Under the pieces are notes generated by a model. The model had not been told where the DNA came from. It saw only the letters and a list, made by a program, of their open reading frames with translations, and made no database searches. The translations under genes were made by a program, and so were the position numbers. Source: Lachancea mirantina (taxonomy: Eukaryota; Ascomycota; Saccharomycetes; Saccharomycetales; Saccharomycetaceae). Taken from it: DNA of 64,000 bases. The stretch is taken from positions 310,001-374,000 of the forward strand of contig LT598465.1 in NCBI GenBank assembly GCA_900074745.1, given 5' to 3'. Shown here in pieces: positions 41,699 through 51,804 of the stretch. Positions within the stretch are counted from its first letter, which is position 1; each line of letters opens with the position of its first letter.

Positions 41699-44125
41699 TT
41701 AGACGGCGCTAGGATATCTTCTTTTGAAATCCTTTTCGAGGTCCTCGTAACTAAGATCCGCGTGGAGATCACTAGAGACAGCTGATTGCTCAGTTTTCAC
41801 GACAAGTCCGCCTCTCAAATGCGCGGGTTTCTTTGGTGGATTTGGTCTCAAATGCTGAGGCTTATGAGGTTTCGCCGGTTTCTTTTTTGCCGAAGTCCGC
41901 TTCTTCGTTTTGAGGGGACTCTCGACCGCAGCAGGCCGTCTGACGATTGGTGACAATACCTTCGGTGTTGATAAATCAGAATTCCCAGAAAGCGAGACCA
42001 AAGTTTCATTCGTACTTTGACGAGCTATCCCTTCCAAAGCGCTGATAGTATACTTTCCATATCCTTCTGCGGTTTTCTTCAGAGGTGTAGTCTGTGAGCT
42101 ATTCAGGAGATCTTTGACTCTTTGTTGAATAGAATCTTTCGATGCCTTATTGGACGTGATGTGCATCTTTGCCTGCGACCTATAGTACTCACGAGCTTCG
42201 GTGTCATTTTCCAATTCTAGCCGATCTAGATCTTCAACAATCGAAGGATTTTTCTGTTCTCTTCTTGGAATTGACCTCAACGCCTCACTTGTAAGCGGCT
42301 CTTCTTCTATTGACTCAGAGGACGACACTCTATATTTGGATAGCGACAGACTGCGTGATGGTTCATTAGAAGCTTTTCTTGAAGAAGGATCACCCGTGAA
42401 GCTACCAGAAGATAGGCCGCGACGCAGTGATGAAAACGCTGATTTTACCGAGTCACCAGTGTTATGTCTAGACTTAATGGGGGAAACCGATCGCCCTTCT
42501 CCAGTCAAAATCCTCTTCAGTTTCTTTCCAAAAGTTTTCCTCAAGCTACTTCCGCTTGACTGTGGTTCTAGTGATTCCACGGAAGACGATGAGTCAAGCG
42601 ATTGTTGAGAAATTGCGCCGGACGCACTTCTTCTCAAAAACACATCTTCATCCAAAGTCTGAGTTCCAGAGTCGACATAGTTGGGTGGTGAAGCTCTCGT
42701 TGAACTATTGGAGGCCCGTATGCTTGGTAAGTCAACAGCATGAATTACACCTTGTGAATTCGTTGGTTCAATTGGCTCAAGATTTGTTGAGTAGCTGGTG
42801 TTAAAAGTTTGCGCTCTTGGTTGCATATGATGATCAGCCTTTTGAGACTGAGAGTACGCAACGGAAAGGAAGCTGTTCTTATTTGCCTGGAACGGATCGA
42901 AATTGGCGTTCGCAATAGTATGTACATGTGCAGGAAGCGACAAGGGCAGCTGGGACCCTTGATAGGGTAAAGACGGTGCTCCCGAAATACTGGACATGAC
43001 AGCAGGTACTGCGGTGAACGATTTTGTTGGTCTCAATGGAAGAGAGCCGTTTGGCTGACTTGCTGGCGGTGTGCTTCTGGGCACCGATGCTAATTGTGGC
43101 TGGCTTGTAGAGTTGTGCATGGCCATTTGTTGTTGATAGCCATTCTGCTGTTGAATTTCTTCGGGTGGCGAATAGTGGTGCATGGATCTTACCAAATAGA
43201 AATTTCTAATCGGGCATGCGACACCCTGCATGCGGGAAATCTCTTCTAGAACTTGGCAAATATTAGGACGATTTGTCGGATCTTCACGAAGCATTGCGCT
43301 GATCAAATTCTTCATTCGGTCGCTGTACTGTGGGAATGCAAGAAACTGGAACTTTGAATGCAAAATGGCCACTTCTCCGGTTTTCTCAAAAGGTGTTGTA
43401 TAATAGCACAGTTTGTATAAGAAAATTCCAAGCGCCCAAATATCAGATTTTTCATTAACGGCAAATCCCCGGTAAAGATCAATCATTTCTGGAGCACGAT
43501 ATTGGGCCGTGGTGTTTTTCAAAATGTCGTGTTGAACATATTGGAGTTCTTGCTGAGTCTTGGGAGGTCTAATGATACCACAAACGGAACCAAAATCGCA
43601 CACCTTGAAAATATCGTCTTCGGAGATCAAAACGTTTTCGATCTTAATATCTCTGTGAATCAGCGGTGGTTCAAGCGCATGCATCGCAGCGATCCCCTGA
43701 CACACATGGCTCATTATTTTGAGAACTTCATGCTCTTGCAGTCGGTCACGCAATCGGGTATTCATAAAATCAATAAGCCCGCCGCGAGCACAATATTCCA
43801 TAAGCAAGAATACCTCATAAGTTCCGTCGTTATGACCCGATTTCGATGCATGGGAATCAATGTACGACACAACATGCTTCTCATTGCGCAGCAGCTTCAT
43901 TGCATCGACTTCTGCCCTCAGAGTATTCAAATTTTGTTTATCTGGTACTAAAACTCGCTTCAAGCATGCGATTCGAGGGCTCTCATTAGTGTTTTGCGGT
44001 ATGATTTGGGCAGTGTAAATGTGTGCAAACCCACCGCTGGTCAGGTACTTGATGACTTGAGCCTGGTGCGATCCCACGGTCAATCTCGTGCCCGGAGCGT
44101 ACAGATCAGGCATCGGAGGGCTCAT
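41699..44125 (-). CDS. Actin-regulating Ser/Thr kinase, Ark1/Prk1 family
   Basis: An 808-residue kinase of the Ark1/Prk1/GAK family that phosphorylates endocytic coat proteins (Pan1, Sla1) to end actin patch cycles. The kinase domain lies at about 22-310, with catalytic loop LIHRDIKIENVLI and VCDFGSVCG. The long Ser-rich tail ends in proline motifs (KKPAKPHKPQHLRP and PKKPAHLRGG) resembling the Abp1 SH3-binding site of yeast Prk1. HDA1 on one side matches ARK1 (YNL020C) and LYS12 matches PRK1 (YIL095W), so this is the undivided ancestral copy. Confidence 0.95.
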   Translation of the reverse strand: MSPPMPDLYAPGTRLTVGSHQAQVIKYLTSGGFAHIYTAQIIPQNTNESPRIACLKRVLVPDKQNLNTLRAEVDAMKLLRNEKHVVSYIDSHASKSGHNDGTYEVFLLMEYCARGGLIDFMNTRLRDRLQEHEVLKIMSHVCQGIAAMHALEPPLIHRDIKIENVLISEDDIFKVCDFGSVCGIIRPPKTQQELQYVQHDILKNTTAQYRAPEMIDLYRGFAVNEKSDIWALGIFLYKLCYYTTPFEKTGEVAILHSKFQFLAFPQYSDRMKNLISAMLREDPTNRPNICQVLEEISRMQGVACPIRNFYLVRSMHHYSPPEEIQQQNGYQQQMAMHNSTSQPQLASVPRSTPPASQPNGSLPLRPTKSFTAVPAVMSSISGAPSLPYQGSQLPLSLPAHVHTIANANFDPFQANKNSFLSVAYSQSQKADHHMQPRAQTFNTSYSTNLEPIEPTNSQGVIHAVDLPSIRASNSSTRASPPNYVDSGTQTLDEDVFLRRSASGAISQQSLDSSSSVESLEPQSSGSSLRKTFGKKLKRILTGEGRSVSPIKSRHNTGDSVKSAFSSLRRGLSSGSFTGDPSSRKASNEPSRSLSLSKYRVSSSESIEEEPLTSEALRSIPRREQKNPSIVEDLDRLELENDTEAREYYRSQAKMHITSNKASKDSIQQRVKDLLNSSQTTPLKKTAEGYGKYTISALEGIARQSTNETLVSLSGNSDLSTPKVLSPIVRRPAAVESPLKTKKRTSAKKKPAKPHKPQHLRPNPPKKPAHLRGGLVVKTEQSAVSSDLHADLSYEDLEKDFKRRYPSAV

Positions 44126-45095
44126 TTCAAATATGACAGCTTAACTCGGTGGCTTTTGATGCAAAAATGACCCAGTTTCTTGGAAAAAGTTTCCTCAAAC
44201 CTTTGCAACCCAAAAGACACACGAAATAAATTGTAATGGTAGCCCACTGGGATCAATTGACTATTCAAAATCCGACTTCTTTCATCTCTGTAAATTTCGA
44301 AATTTAAGATGTTTAAAGTAAAGGGGTCCAATACCGTGAGAAGGCAAAGTCATCTCGAACGTCGTGGTGTAAACAAGTACAGATATGAGCACCAACAGAC
44401 GTTCCAAGCGGTTTACAACCGCTAAAACAATCCTAATCGAGTGAATTGACTCAACATTCAAGAAATAAAGATTCTAACGGCGCGTCGGGCGCGATACGCA
44501 CTTTTGCTAAAATGAAATGAGTTTTCAAGATGAAAGACGAGTATTTGAAGGCAATAGACGGGCATCAGCAGTCTTGAAGTCGATTCGGATGCCATAGGAA
44601 GCTTCTAAAGCTCGAGAAAACCAACTCTGTGCCCTTTTAATCAGGCCCTTCTGACGTCAAAGGTGAACCTCGAAATCAATCGTGAAGGTGGCCATAATGC
44701 GTACATAGACCTTTGAATCTCTGCTCATACCATTGAAAAATAAACTTCAATAGCCGTCTAAAGAGAACGGCTGATATCTGCCAGTCCACACTATCCATTT
44801 TCCATTTGATTGCTGTACAGAAAACGGCACTCCAATTTCATGAAACTAGTACCCACACACGTCGGATGTTCATTCACCAACCACAACCAGACGCGAAAAT
44901 TCGATTCATAGCTATGACTCGGTCTCAAATGGTCATTTTGGCTTCGTTTTGGCCCTGTCTCTACACTTGCTAAATTCGCCACGGCTCCTTATTGGCTATC
45001 TTTGATCTTGAAAATTTAAGCGATGAGAATCAACCAACCGACGGCCTTATAAGAACGCACCATAAGCAGTAAAAATCCGACCGTTCGGGTGCTCA
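44126..45095. other. Intergenic: divergent ARK1/PRK1-type and YNL035C-type promoters
   Basis: A 970-base gap, among the longest here. It contains a TGACGTCA bZIP-type palindrome at 44652-44659. No tRNA, snoRNA boxes or credible coding frame were recognised. Confidence 0.4.
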
Positions 45096-46310
45096 ATGGC
45101 TTACTTCAACGTTGCAGAGAACTCTTTTGGCGCCGACAATTGGTGTTTGAAGCTTCGTCCGCTTTACCAGGCTGGCCTTTTGACCAGTTTAAGTAGTGGG
45201 GAAGTATTTGTCATTGATTGGGAAACAAACAAGCCAAAACAAAGAATCGTAGCGCATTTGACGTCAATCAACGATATGCAAGTGCTGGATAGAGATTACG
45301 CCAATGGATTCGGGTTTGCTACAGCTAATGAAGAGGGAACCAAAATTTTCGACGTTAGAATGAAAGATGCAGTAGCATCGTTGAAAAGTGAAAAGTCGTC
45401 ACCGTTTTTGTCGGTAGATTCGCGTCATGGACTTTTGGCTTGTGGCACAGAACTCTCTGGAGTTGATGCTGAGCTTCATTTGTACGACATCCGGAAAACG
45501 GACGGGCCTGTGCGGTCGATGATAGATTCGCATCACGACGACATTACGAGTATTTGTTTCCATCCTAGCGATCCTAACGTCCTTATGAGCGGGTCTACGG
45601 ACGGATACGTCAACATTTACGATCTGGCGCAGCCAGAAGAAGACGACGCGTTACACCAGGTGATCAATTTCGCTTCGATTCATTCCTGCGGATGGCTCGC
45701 ACCAAAACGCATATTCACGTTATCCCACATGGAGACCTTTGGTATCCACGAGCTGAACGACAAATCTGACGATCCGACAGAACCCCAGCCCAGGGATTTT
45801 GGCGACATTAGAAGCGACTGGAACTGCGATTACGTCGTAGACGTGTACCCTGGTGTTATAGCCACTGGCAGATCTCAAGCGGGTCGCGGTGAGCTTCAAT
45901 TAATCCCGTTGAACTCGGAGCAACTTGACACGAAGAACTCGGTTGTCATACCTGCGGCCCATGGTGACGACATTGTAAGAGACATTTACTTTTCTGAACA
46001 AAACCCGAACCTAATGTACAGCTGCGGCGAGGATGGATATGTCAGATCTTGGAACGTACAGCAGGCCAACCAACTTCAAGTTGTGGCCCAGTTTTGGGAC
46101 TACTCCAAGCCACTTAACCTCTTCCAGGACACTGTGATTGAAGCCGACATGAACGATCCTACATCGGAACCAGTAGGCACCGTAACAGAGCCCGAAGAAA
46201 AGTCAGAAAAGGACAAAGAAAAGCCGTCAAAGGACAAAAAAAAGAGCAATAAAAAGCAGAAGAGTGACAAGGACAAAAACCGGTTAAAGTCGCGCTTTAA
46301 ACCTTACTAA
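45096..46310 (+). CDS. WD40 nuclear protein, YNL035C/WDR89 type
   Basis: A 404-residue beta-propeller protein. WD-like blades are recognisable at about 25-70, 110-170 (VDAELHLYDIRK; ITSICFHPSDPNVLMSGSTDGYVNIYDLA) and 290-330 (VRDIYFSEQNPNLMYSCGEDGYVRSWNV). The last 45 residues form a Lys- and Glu-rich tail, likely a nuclear signal. It resembles S. cerevisiae YNL035C (389 residues) and human WDR89; its role is unknown to me. Neighbours BDP1, GPI15 and IDH1 support the match. Confidence 0.85.
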   Translation: MAYFNVAENSFGADNWCLKLRPLYQAGLLTSLSSGEVFVIDWETNKPKQRIVAHLTSINDMQVLDRDYANGFGFATANEEGTKIFDVRMKDAVASLKSEKSSPFLSVDSRHGLLACGTELSGVDAELHLYDIRKTDGPVRSMIDSHHDDITSICFHPSDPNVLMSGSTDGYVNIYDLAQPEEDDALHQVINFASIHSCGWLAPKRIFTLSHMETFGIHELNDKSDDPTEPQPRDFGDIRSDWNCDYVVDVYPGVIATGRSQAGRGELQLIPLNSEQLDTKNSVVIPAAHGDDIVRDIYFSEQNPNLMYSCGEDGYVRSWNVQQANQLQVVAQFWDYSKPLNLFQDTVIEADMNDPTSEPVGTVTEPEEKSEKDKEKPSKDKKKSNKKQKSDKDKNRLKSRFKPY

Positions 46311-46558
46311 GCCCATGCATCATGGTATTTATTCTTAAACTCGCCTAGTTATCACTAAATCACGTGATGGTTTTTTGAACTTCATCCGAGAATGAAATTC
46401 ATTTTCAATATCTAAACCTGGCATCGCGACAGAGCCAGCATTATCATACTGTCAACACGGAGCCTAACGTACTTCGTAACGTCGAAACTAAGGTGATTGG
46501 CTGTCATATTATTCTGGCTTTCAGGTTTTGGGTCGGTTAAAAAAGTCCATAACTATCC

Positions 46559-48232
46559 ATGAGTAGTATTGTTAACAAGAGTGGTACACGATTTGCACCG
46601 AAGATAAGGCAGCGTCGCGTCGCTGTTAACGTCGAGAAAAGAAAGCCCGAGTCGTTAGTGAATAATGAAGATGAAAGTGCTGGCCTAAAGCCCACTGATA
46701 GACCTGTTGGACCGCGCTCCGACTCTGTTAGCTTGGATAGTGCGGATCCGTTTAGTCAGGGCTCGTTGAAAAGCTTGTTGGTTCGAGAAGACGAGTCAGG
46801 CGACCCAAATATGCATGACATCACGTCAATGAGCCAATTAGCTAAACAGCGTAGACGGTCTAGTCGGCTAGATTCACTTGGGTCGGGTAATGCGGTTTTC
46901 AAGCCGGATTTCTTGGAGACGCAAGTTGCCGGTACGTCTGTGCCGGAACAATCGCGGAATCGTCGTCTTTCATCTATTTCAGCCGCTTCTTGGAAGAAAA
47001 GGCGAGTGAGTAGCATTTCGGAAACAGACTCGTCATTCCAAGCCATCAAGAAACGTCGTATGTCCTCCAGGTCTGCGATCTCCAAAAAGTCAGGGTCTGG
47101 CCAACGAATCAGTATTGTTCCTCGTATGGGCAGCGATGAAGTTTCAACGGCCTCGGGAGCTGCAGATTCTTCGAATGGAGCTAACGACAATTTGTTCCAA
47201 AGAACGGATAGTCTGTATGAAAAATACACGATATCGAACGTAAAGGAGATTCCAAGGCACATATCCGACGGAGACTCCTACCGATATTTGATTGACGAAG
47301 ATAATTTCACAATGGGCGACCTGTGCAAGCCCAACCTGCCCATTGGGGAAATATCTGACAACTTCCAGCGTGCCAAAGAAGCCGCGAAGGCAAGACAGGC
47401 GAAAAGAAAACAGCGGCGGGAACTTCGCGCGAAGGCTCGGCAACAATTCAAACCTTTGAAAGAACTAAGTCAGAAGGAAGATGAGTTGCGCCAAGAGAAC
47501 CGGAAAAAGGCTGCCGAGGCAGTCATGAACGCAGAGATACCGGAGGCTGACACTAAGTTGCAAGGTATTCAACTTAAAATGAACCCTGACGGCACTTTCA
47601 TCGTCGATGAAGAATCTACTGTGGTGGATCGACATCAAAATGCCACTTTACAAAATGCACATAAGGAAAGAATGGACGAAAACCCATTTGAAAATCTTTT
47701 CAATTCGGCCACTTATGGAAGACAACAGTATACGGACCCCTGGTCGATGGATGAGATGGTTAAATTTTATAAGGCGTTGTCTATGTGGGGCACCGATTTC
47801 AACCTTATATCTCAGATGTTCCCTTACCGTACACGACGTCAAATAAAGGCCAAGTTCATCAACGAGGAAAGAAAACATCCGGTGATGGTCGAGTTAGCAT
47901 TGCGATCGAAATTGCCTCCCGACTTCGACCAGTATTGCATGGATGTCCGCAAGGATTTGAGCACGTTGGAAGAATTTAACGCCAAATTGCTTCAACTTCA
48001 ATTGGAACACGAAGAAAATCTCAAACAGATCGAGGTATCCAAGCAAAGTGCCAAGGAGGAAGATCTACAAATGCAAAAGGCGAAAGAAGCGGATTTGGGA
48101 GGCAAAAAATCTTCAGGTGGCCTGCGACAAGATCAATTAACCGCATATCGTAAAACCGAGGTGGTGTTAGGAACGATTGATGATCTCAGGAAAAACAGGG
48201 TCAAAGACGCAGAAGTTGGGTCGAACAATTGA
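46559..48232 (+). CDS. BDP1: TFIIIB subunit B''
   Basis: A 557-residue subunit of RNA polymerase III initiation factor TFIIIB (594 in S. cerevisiae). A basic, Ser-rich N-terminal half precedes the extended SANT domain at about 395-450 (DPWSMDEMVKFYKALSMWGTDFNLISQMFPYRTRRQIKAKFINEERKHP). Before it comes a long charged helical segment (KEAAKARQAKRKQRRELRAKARQQFKPL). The ATG at 46559 starts MSSIVNKSGTRFAPKIRQRR, like the yeast protein. Confidence 0.96.
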   Translation: MSSIVNKSGTRFAPKIRQRRVAVNVEKRKPESLVNNEDESAGLKPTDRPVGPRSDSVSLDSADPFSQGSLKSLLVREDESGDPNMHDITSMSQLAKQRRRSSRLDSLGSGNAVFKPDFLETQVAGTSVPEQSRNRRLSSISAASWKKRRVSSISETDSSFQAIKKRRMSSRSAISKKSGSGQRISIVPRMGSDEVSTASGAADSSNGANDNLFQRTDSLYEKYTISNVKEIPRHISDGDSYRYLIDEDNFTMGDLCKPNLPIGEISDNFQRAKEAAKARQAKRKQRRELRAKARQQFKPLKELSQKEDELRQENRKKAAEAVMNAEIPEADTKLQGIQLKMNPDGTFIVDEESTVVDRHQNATLQNAHKERMDENPFENLFNSATYGRQQYTDPWSMDEMVKFYKALSMWGTDFNLISQMFPYRTRRQIKAKFINEERKHPVMVELALRSKLPPDFDQYCMDVRKDLSTLEEFNAKLLQLQLEHEENLKQIEVSKQSAKEEDLQMQKAKEADLGGKKSSGGLRQDQLTAYRKTEVVLGTIDDLRKNRVKDAEVGSNN

Positions 48233-48437
48233 TAACATTGATGGCATCGAATTTTTCATTGTCGACATTGTGGATGCTATCCAAACATACATAGATCACT
48301 GTGGGGCGACGGTATATAGAAGGACTGTTATAAAGGATTGCGTACTCGCATGAGAAATTTTCATGCATTGACTGCTTTTCGTAGGCCGGTTTATTCACCG
48401 TTACTTAGTAACTTATAGAAGTAAGATTTCTACAAGA

Positions 48438-48479
48438 ATGAAAATGATTACCAATATTAATAACTCGAGTTACTGGTAA
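48438..48479 (+). promoter_or_regulatory. Candidate upstream ORF overlapping the GPI15 start
   Basis: A 13-codon frame (MKMITNINNSSYW) starts at 48438 and its TAA overlaps the GPI15 ATG by one base (TAATG). If the leader includes it, ribosomes would stop exactly at the main start, a layout suited to reinitiation. Transcript start is unknown. Confidence 0.35.
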
Positions 48480-49066
48480 TGGGTCAAACTAAATACATTT
48501 TCGAATCAGAATCAAATGATACGGGAAGTTTCAGGAAATTCGTAATCACTCCAACTAACTATAACCGAATTTGGGCTTTAAATCTCGTGGTTTTCACCGT
48601 GGTGGTGATCTCTGCTCACTTTTTCATTTGCCAAGAGTTCACCAATGGACAACACCAAAAGGTGTTCACGATGGTGTCTGTACTAGTTTCATTGGCTCTG
48701 ATAAGAAATCCACCAATTGAGTTCCTTTCAATATTCAGAAGCGGTGGAATCCAAATTTCCGCGATGAGAGGTTGTATTTTATTTCCCACTTGGCTGAACT
48801 TTAAGCTACTTCAGACTGATGATTTCCTTCCAAGAGACTCCATAAACGATGTTATTATTAATGAAGGCTTTACCAAGGGATTTAAAGTCATATTCTACTT
48901 GGCGGTCTTAGAGAAAGACAAGAGCGACCTAAAACTCGTTTTCCCAGTATGTTTGGCCTTAATTATCGCAAAACGATCCAGAAAATTCTCAACTACAAAA
49001 CCTTTGACTAAGAATCCAATACTAACCTTAGACCCAAGTCTTCACAACCCAGGCTCTCTGATCTGA
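48479..49066 (+). CDS. GPI15: GPI-GlcNAc transferase subunit (PIG-H type)
   Basis: A 195-residue ER protein, subunit of the complex that starts GPI anchor synthesis by adding GlcNAc to phosphatidylinositol. Two hydrophobic segments lie near 36-52 and 65-76. The PIG-H domain follows, with RSGGIQISAMRGCILFPTWLNFK and the conserved INDVIINEGFTKGFKVIFYLAV. S. cerevisiae Gpi15 (229) has about 25 more N-terminal residues; here a TAA five codons upstream of the ATG rules out an unspliced extension. Adjacent BDP1 repeats YNL038W-YNL039W. Confidence 0.92.
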   Translation: MGQTKYIFESESNDTGSFRKFVITPTNYNRIWALNLVVFTVVVISAHFFICQEFTNGQHQKVFTMVSVLVSLALIRNPPIEFLSIFRSGGIQISAMRGCILFPTWLNFKLLQTDDFLPRDSINDVIINEGFTKGFKVIFYLAVLEKDKSDLKLVFPVCLALIIAKRSRKFSTTKPLTKNPILTLDPSLHNPGSLI

Positions 49067-49139
49067 AGCTCATCTACAACTTGTCCAGGCAATGCCTCGA
49101 CGGTTGATGATTGAGAAGAAGTCACGTGAACTACGCGTG

Positions 49140-49200
49140 GTTTTCGAAAAATTTGATCAGATACCACTATAGATGAGATGAGATGCCTGATGAGATGGAG
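49140..49200 (+). promoter_or_regulatory. RRPE-like and repeated PAC-like elements upstream of BMT5
   Basis: TCGAAAAATTTGATC near 49145-49159 resembles RRPE, and GATGAGATGAGATG at 49171-49184 followed by GATGAGATGG at 49189-49198 contains repeated GATGAG cores of the PAC element. A CACGTG core lies upstream at 49123-49128. The layout fits a ribosome biogenesis promoter. Confidence 0.6.
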
Positions 49201-49264
49201 TACTGAACATCACTAGAGACAGCAGTGACAAAAGCCGCATCTCGTCGCTAGCTCTACATTCAAT

Positions 49265-50239
49265 ATGGCTCGTAAATTGAAGGGTAAAAAGGGCATGAAA
49301 GGTTTGAAAGCCGCGCTTTCAAGGCAACAAGCAGACGTAAAATCTAAAGAAAAATTGAAAAAAAAGATATCGCATACTCAAAATAAAGGTCAATTGACAA
49401 AAGATGTTGTTCGAAATCAGCAACGGCAACGAGAACAGGCCCAGAATGTTTTGCCGTTTGAAAAGGAATCCACGCTAATGCTTATTGGCGAAGGTGATTT
49501 TTCGTATGCTTGTTCGATCGTTAAGCAGGGCCTCATTTTACCCGAGAATCTTATAGTCACCAGCTATGACAACTCACCATCAGAGTTGCAGTTGAAGTAT
49601 CCGCACTCGTTCGGGCCAAATTACAATATTTTGATGGAAAATCAGGTAAAGGTTTTCTTTAAAACGGACGCAACGATGCTTGTCAAATCATTAAAGATCA
49701 CAAAAAAATCGCCCTGGACCAAGCTTCTGGGACCTGAATGGCGGAACAAACGTCTTCAGAATATAATGTTCAATTTTCCGCATACCGGAAGGGGAATTAA
49801 AGATCAGGATAGGAATATTGCTGAACACCAAGCGCTCGTGCTTGGATTTTTCCAAAGCAGCCAAGATCTTTTTGGCCTTGCTAATTCGGTGAATGAGACA
49901 AACCTTGCTCAGGACTACTCTATTTTCAAAGACGACATGGGGGCCACTACGCAGGAAGAGAATAAATGCAGGGTAATTTTGAGCGTATTTACTGGCGAGC
50001 CTTACGATTCATGGCAAATTAAAATGCTAGCAAAGAAGTCCGGTTGGAAAGTAGAAAGATCAAGTCAGTTTTGGTGGGATCAGTACCCCGACTACCACCA
50101 TAGAAGGACAAATAGTGAACAGGATACGACGAAACCCGCGTCTGAGAGAAGTGCGCGTGTGTATATATTCGAAAGATGGGGGGACAGCAGGAAAGCTGCG
50201 AAAGAAGCAAATGAGAAGGGGAACTACGCAAGTGAATAA
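49265..50239 (+). CDS. BMT5: 25S rRNA m3U methyltransferase Bmt5
   Basis: A 324-residue Rossmann-fold methyltransferase of the DUF2431 family that makes m3U2634 of 25S rRNA in S. cerevisiae. A Lys-rich nucleolar-type N-terminus (ARKLKGKKGMKGLKAALSR) is followed by the AdoMet site TLMLIGEGDFSYACSIVKQ, then IVTSYDNSPSELQLKYP and IMFNFPHTGRGIKDQDRNI, which are family hallmarks. Position before GID9 matches YIL096C-YIL097W. Confidence 0.95.
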   Translation: MARKLKGKKGMKGLKAALSRQQADVKSKEKLKKKISHTQNKGQLTKDVVRNQQRQREQAQNVLPFEKESTLMLIGEGDFSYACSIVKQGLILPENLIVTSYDNSPSELQLKYPHSFGPNYNILMENQVKVFFKTDATMLVKSLKITKKSPWTKLLGPEWRNKRLQNIMFNFPHTGRGIKDQDRNIAEHQALVLGFFQSSQDLFGLANSVNETNLAQDYSIFKDDMGATTQEENKCRVILSVFTGEPYDSWQIKMLAKKSGWKVERSSQFWWDQYPDYHHRRTNSEQDTTKPASERSARVYIFERWGDSRKAAKEANEKGNYASE

Positions 50240-50262
50240 ACATGAAAGAGTGGAAATGGTAA

Positions 50263-51804
50263 TTACGTGGGATACATTGTGATAAAATCGCTGCAAGCGT
50301 AGATCTTCTTGTCTATCGGATCCATGATCTGATTTTCGTTCAGTTGGCAGAGATTTTTGTCATTCAAGGTGGATGCAAGGGCCTTCAGTTTTCGAGAGTC
50401 GTAAATGTTCCCATTTGGCAGCATCACCGGATTTTCAAACAATGAAGATTGAATGTGATGTGAAAATGGTAGATCGCGAGCTATAGGCGAAAATTCGTCG
50501 CTGCAAACGGGACAAGAAGTATGGACCACTTCTTTATTCAAAAAAAGATCCATCTGAAGATTATCAGAGTTCTCAGTGTTCGGGTGTTGCAGACAGGCCT
50601 TAGTCTTTAATGTGGAAATGCCCAACGAGAGGTATATGAGCAACGGGTCGTGATGAGATATCCCGTACATTGAGAAATATTCATAGAGGAAGATATCTTT
50701 CAAAGAAGTCCACCGGGAATCGTCTAAAACTCTGCTATATCTATCGAGTTCGACATTATTTGAAAACTCTTTTTTCTTCAAGTCTTCCAATGTTACTGCA
50801 AATGAGGAACCTGAAGACCGTGGAGGCTGGTGTTTGAAGAAAAAACTGAAAAAACCCTCTCTGGTCCGCGGTTTCGAAACTTCTTTGTCGCCCTGTGTAG
50901 AAGCATCCATTTTGGCTTTCTTAGGTATAGTCAAGAGGCAGTTCTTGATAAAGACCAGAAGTCCAGATGCTAATTTAAGTTCTTCGAAGTTGCTGTCGGA
51001 AAATTTGACCAAATGCGTTTGGAAACATTTGATTGCATTTTTGTAATCCTGAACTTTCACCAATTCAATGTACTCTTGAAACCTCGTCTCGAATTCCAGA
51101 TTCGAAGATTTGCTTTCAAGGTAAGAATGATTCTCTTTAATCCAGCTGAAGAGTGGACTTAATGCGTGCTTGTTCGTAAGACTTTTGGAAATTTTGTTTG
51201 CAGTGAGTAAAATGTCGTAGTCCAGCAAATTTTCCAGATTTTGTTGCTTCAAAAATTGTACACCTGAATTCGGAGGTGGTGAAGACGATGCAGGAGACGA
51301 AAGCCTGCGTTTTTGCCTGTTATTTTCCTTTCCCGGCTGTTGTTGCGCTTCCTCTTTTTTGTCTTGGAGTTCTGCATCGTATAAGATCCCATTTCGCGTT
51401 AAATAGTCACCTACCAAAAGGTTGGTGTATCGCTGATACCACATTATAAGTCCATCCGCATCTTCGGCATTTTTCAAATCATCCAGCTCCTTGAAATAGT
51501 TTATACGGCACTCTATTCGATTTAGCAACTCAACTTCGAACGCTACCCGTTTTTCCAGTTTTCTTTCCAACACTTCAACAGCCTTGATGATTTCATTGAG
51601 CTTCCCTAAAGACGAAGCATTATCGTGCGTTGACATTATGCTGTCAAGCTCTGTGAAAAGCGTGTTCAATTTCTTGGCTTCCAACTCCACAAGCTTGTTC
51701 ACCTGTCGGACATTCTTCTTTAGCAATTCGTTTGGGATATGAAAAGACTGTTCGTTCAATTTCAAATGGAAATCAACGCTAGGTTCATTTAGCTGTGACA
51801 TCAT
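50263..51804 (-). CDS. FYV10: GID E3 ligase RING-like subunit Gid9
   Basis: A 513-residue subunit of the GID/CTLH ubiquitin ligase (516 in S. cerevisiae), which degrades gluconeogenic enzymes after glucose return. The order is N-terminal coiled coil, a LisH-like region near 135-165, CTLH-CRA helices (about 200-400) and a degenerate RING at about 435-500, starting CPVCSDEFSPIARDLPFSHHIQSSL with GNIYDSRKLKALA after it. Two consecutive ATGs occur; the first, at 51804, is taken. Its 3' end is convergent with BMT5, 23 bases apart. Confidence 0.94.
   Translation of the reverse strand: MMSQLNEPSVDFHLKLNEQSFHIPNELLKKNVRQVNKLVELEAKKLNTLFTELDSIMSTHDNASSLGKLNEIIKAVEVLERKLEKRVAFEVELLNRIECRINYFKELDDLKNAEDADGLIMWYQRYTNLLVGDYLTRNGILYDAELQDKKEEAQQQPGKENNRQKRRLSSPASSSPPPNSGVQFLKQQNLENLLDYDILLTANKISKSLTNKHALSPLFSWIKENHSYLESKSSNLEFETRFQEYIELVKVQDYKNAIKCFQTHLVKFSDSNFEELKLASGLLVFIKNCLLTIPKKAKMDASTQGDKEVSKPRTREGFFSFFFKHQPPRSSGSSFAVTLEDLKKKEFSNNVELDRYSRVLDDSRWTSLKDIFLYEYFSMYGISHHDPLLIYLSLGISTLKTKACLQHPNTENSDNLQMDLFLNKEVVHTSCPVCSDEFSPIARDLPFSHHIQSSLFENPVMLPNGNIYDSRKLKALASTLNDKNLCQLNENQIMDPIDKKIYACSDFITMYPT

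Noticed and set aside
46363-46400. TCACGTGA followed by AT-rich DNA as a possible centromere CDEI
   Set aside because: No CDEIII-like TCCGAA block at a proper distance was found here or at the other CACGTG sites.
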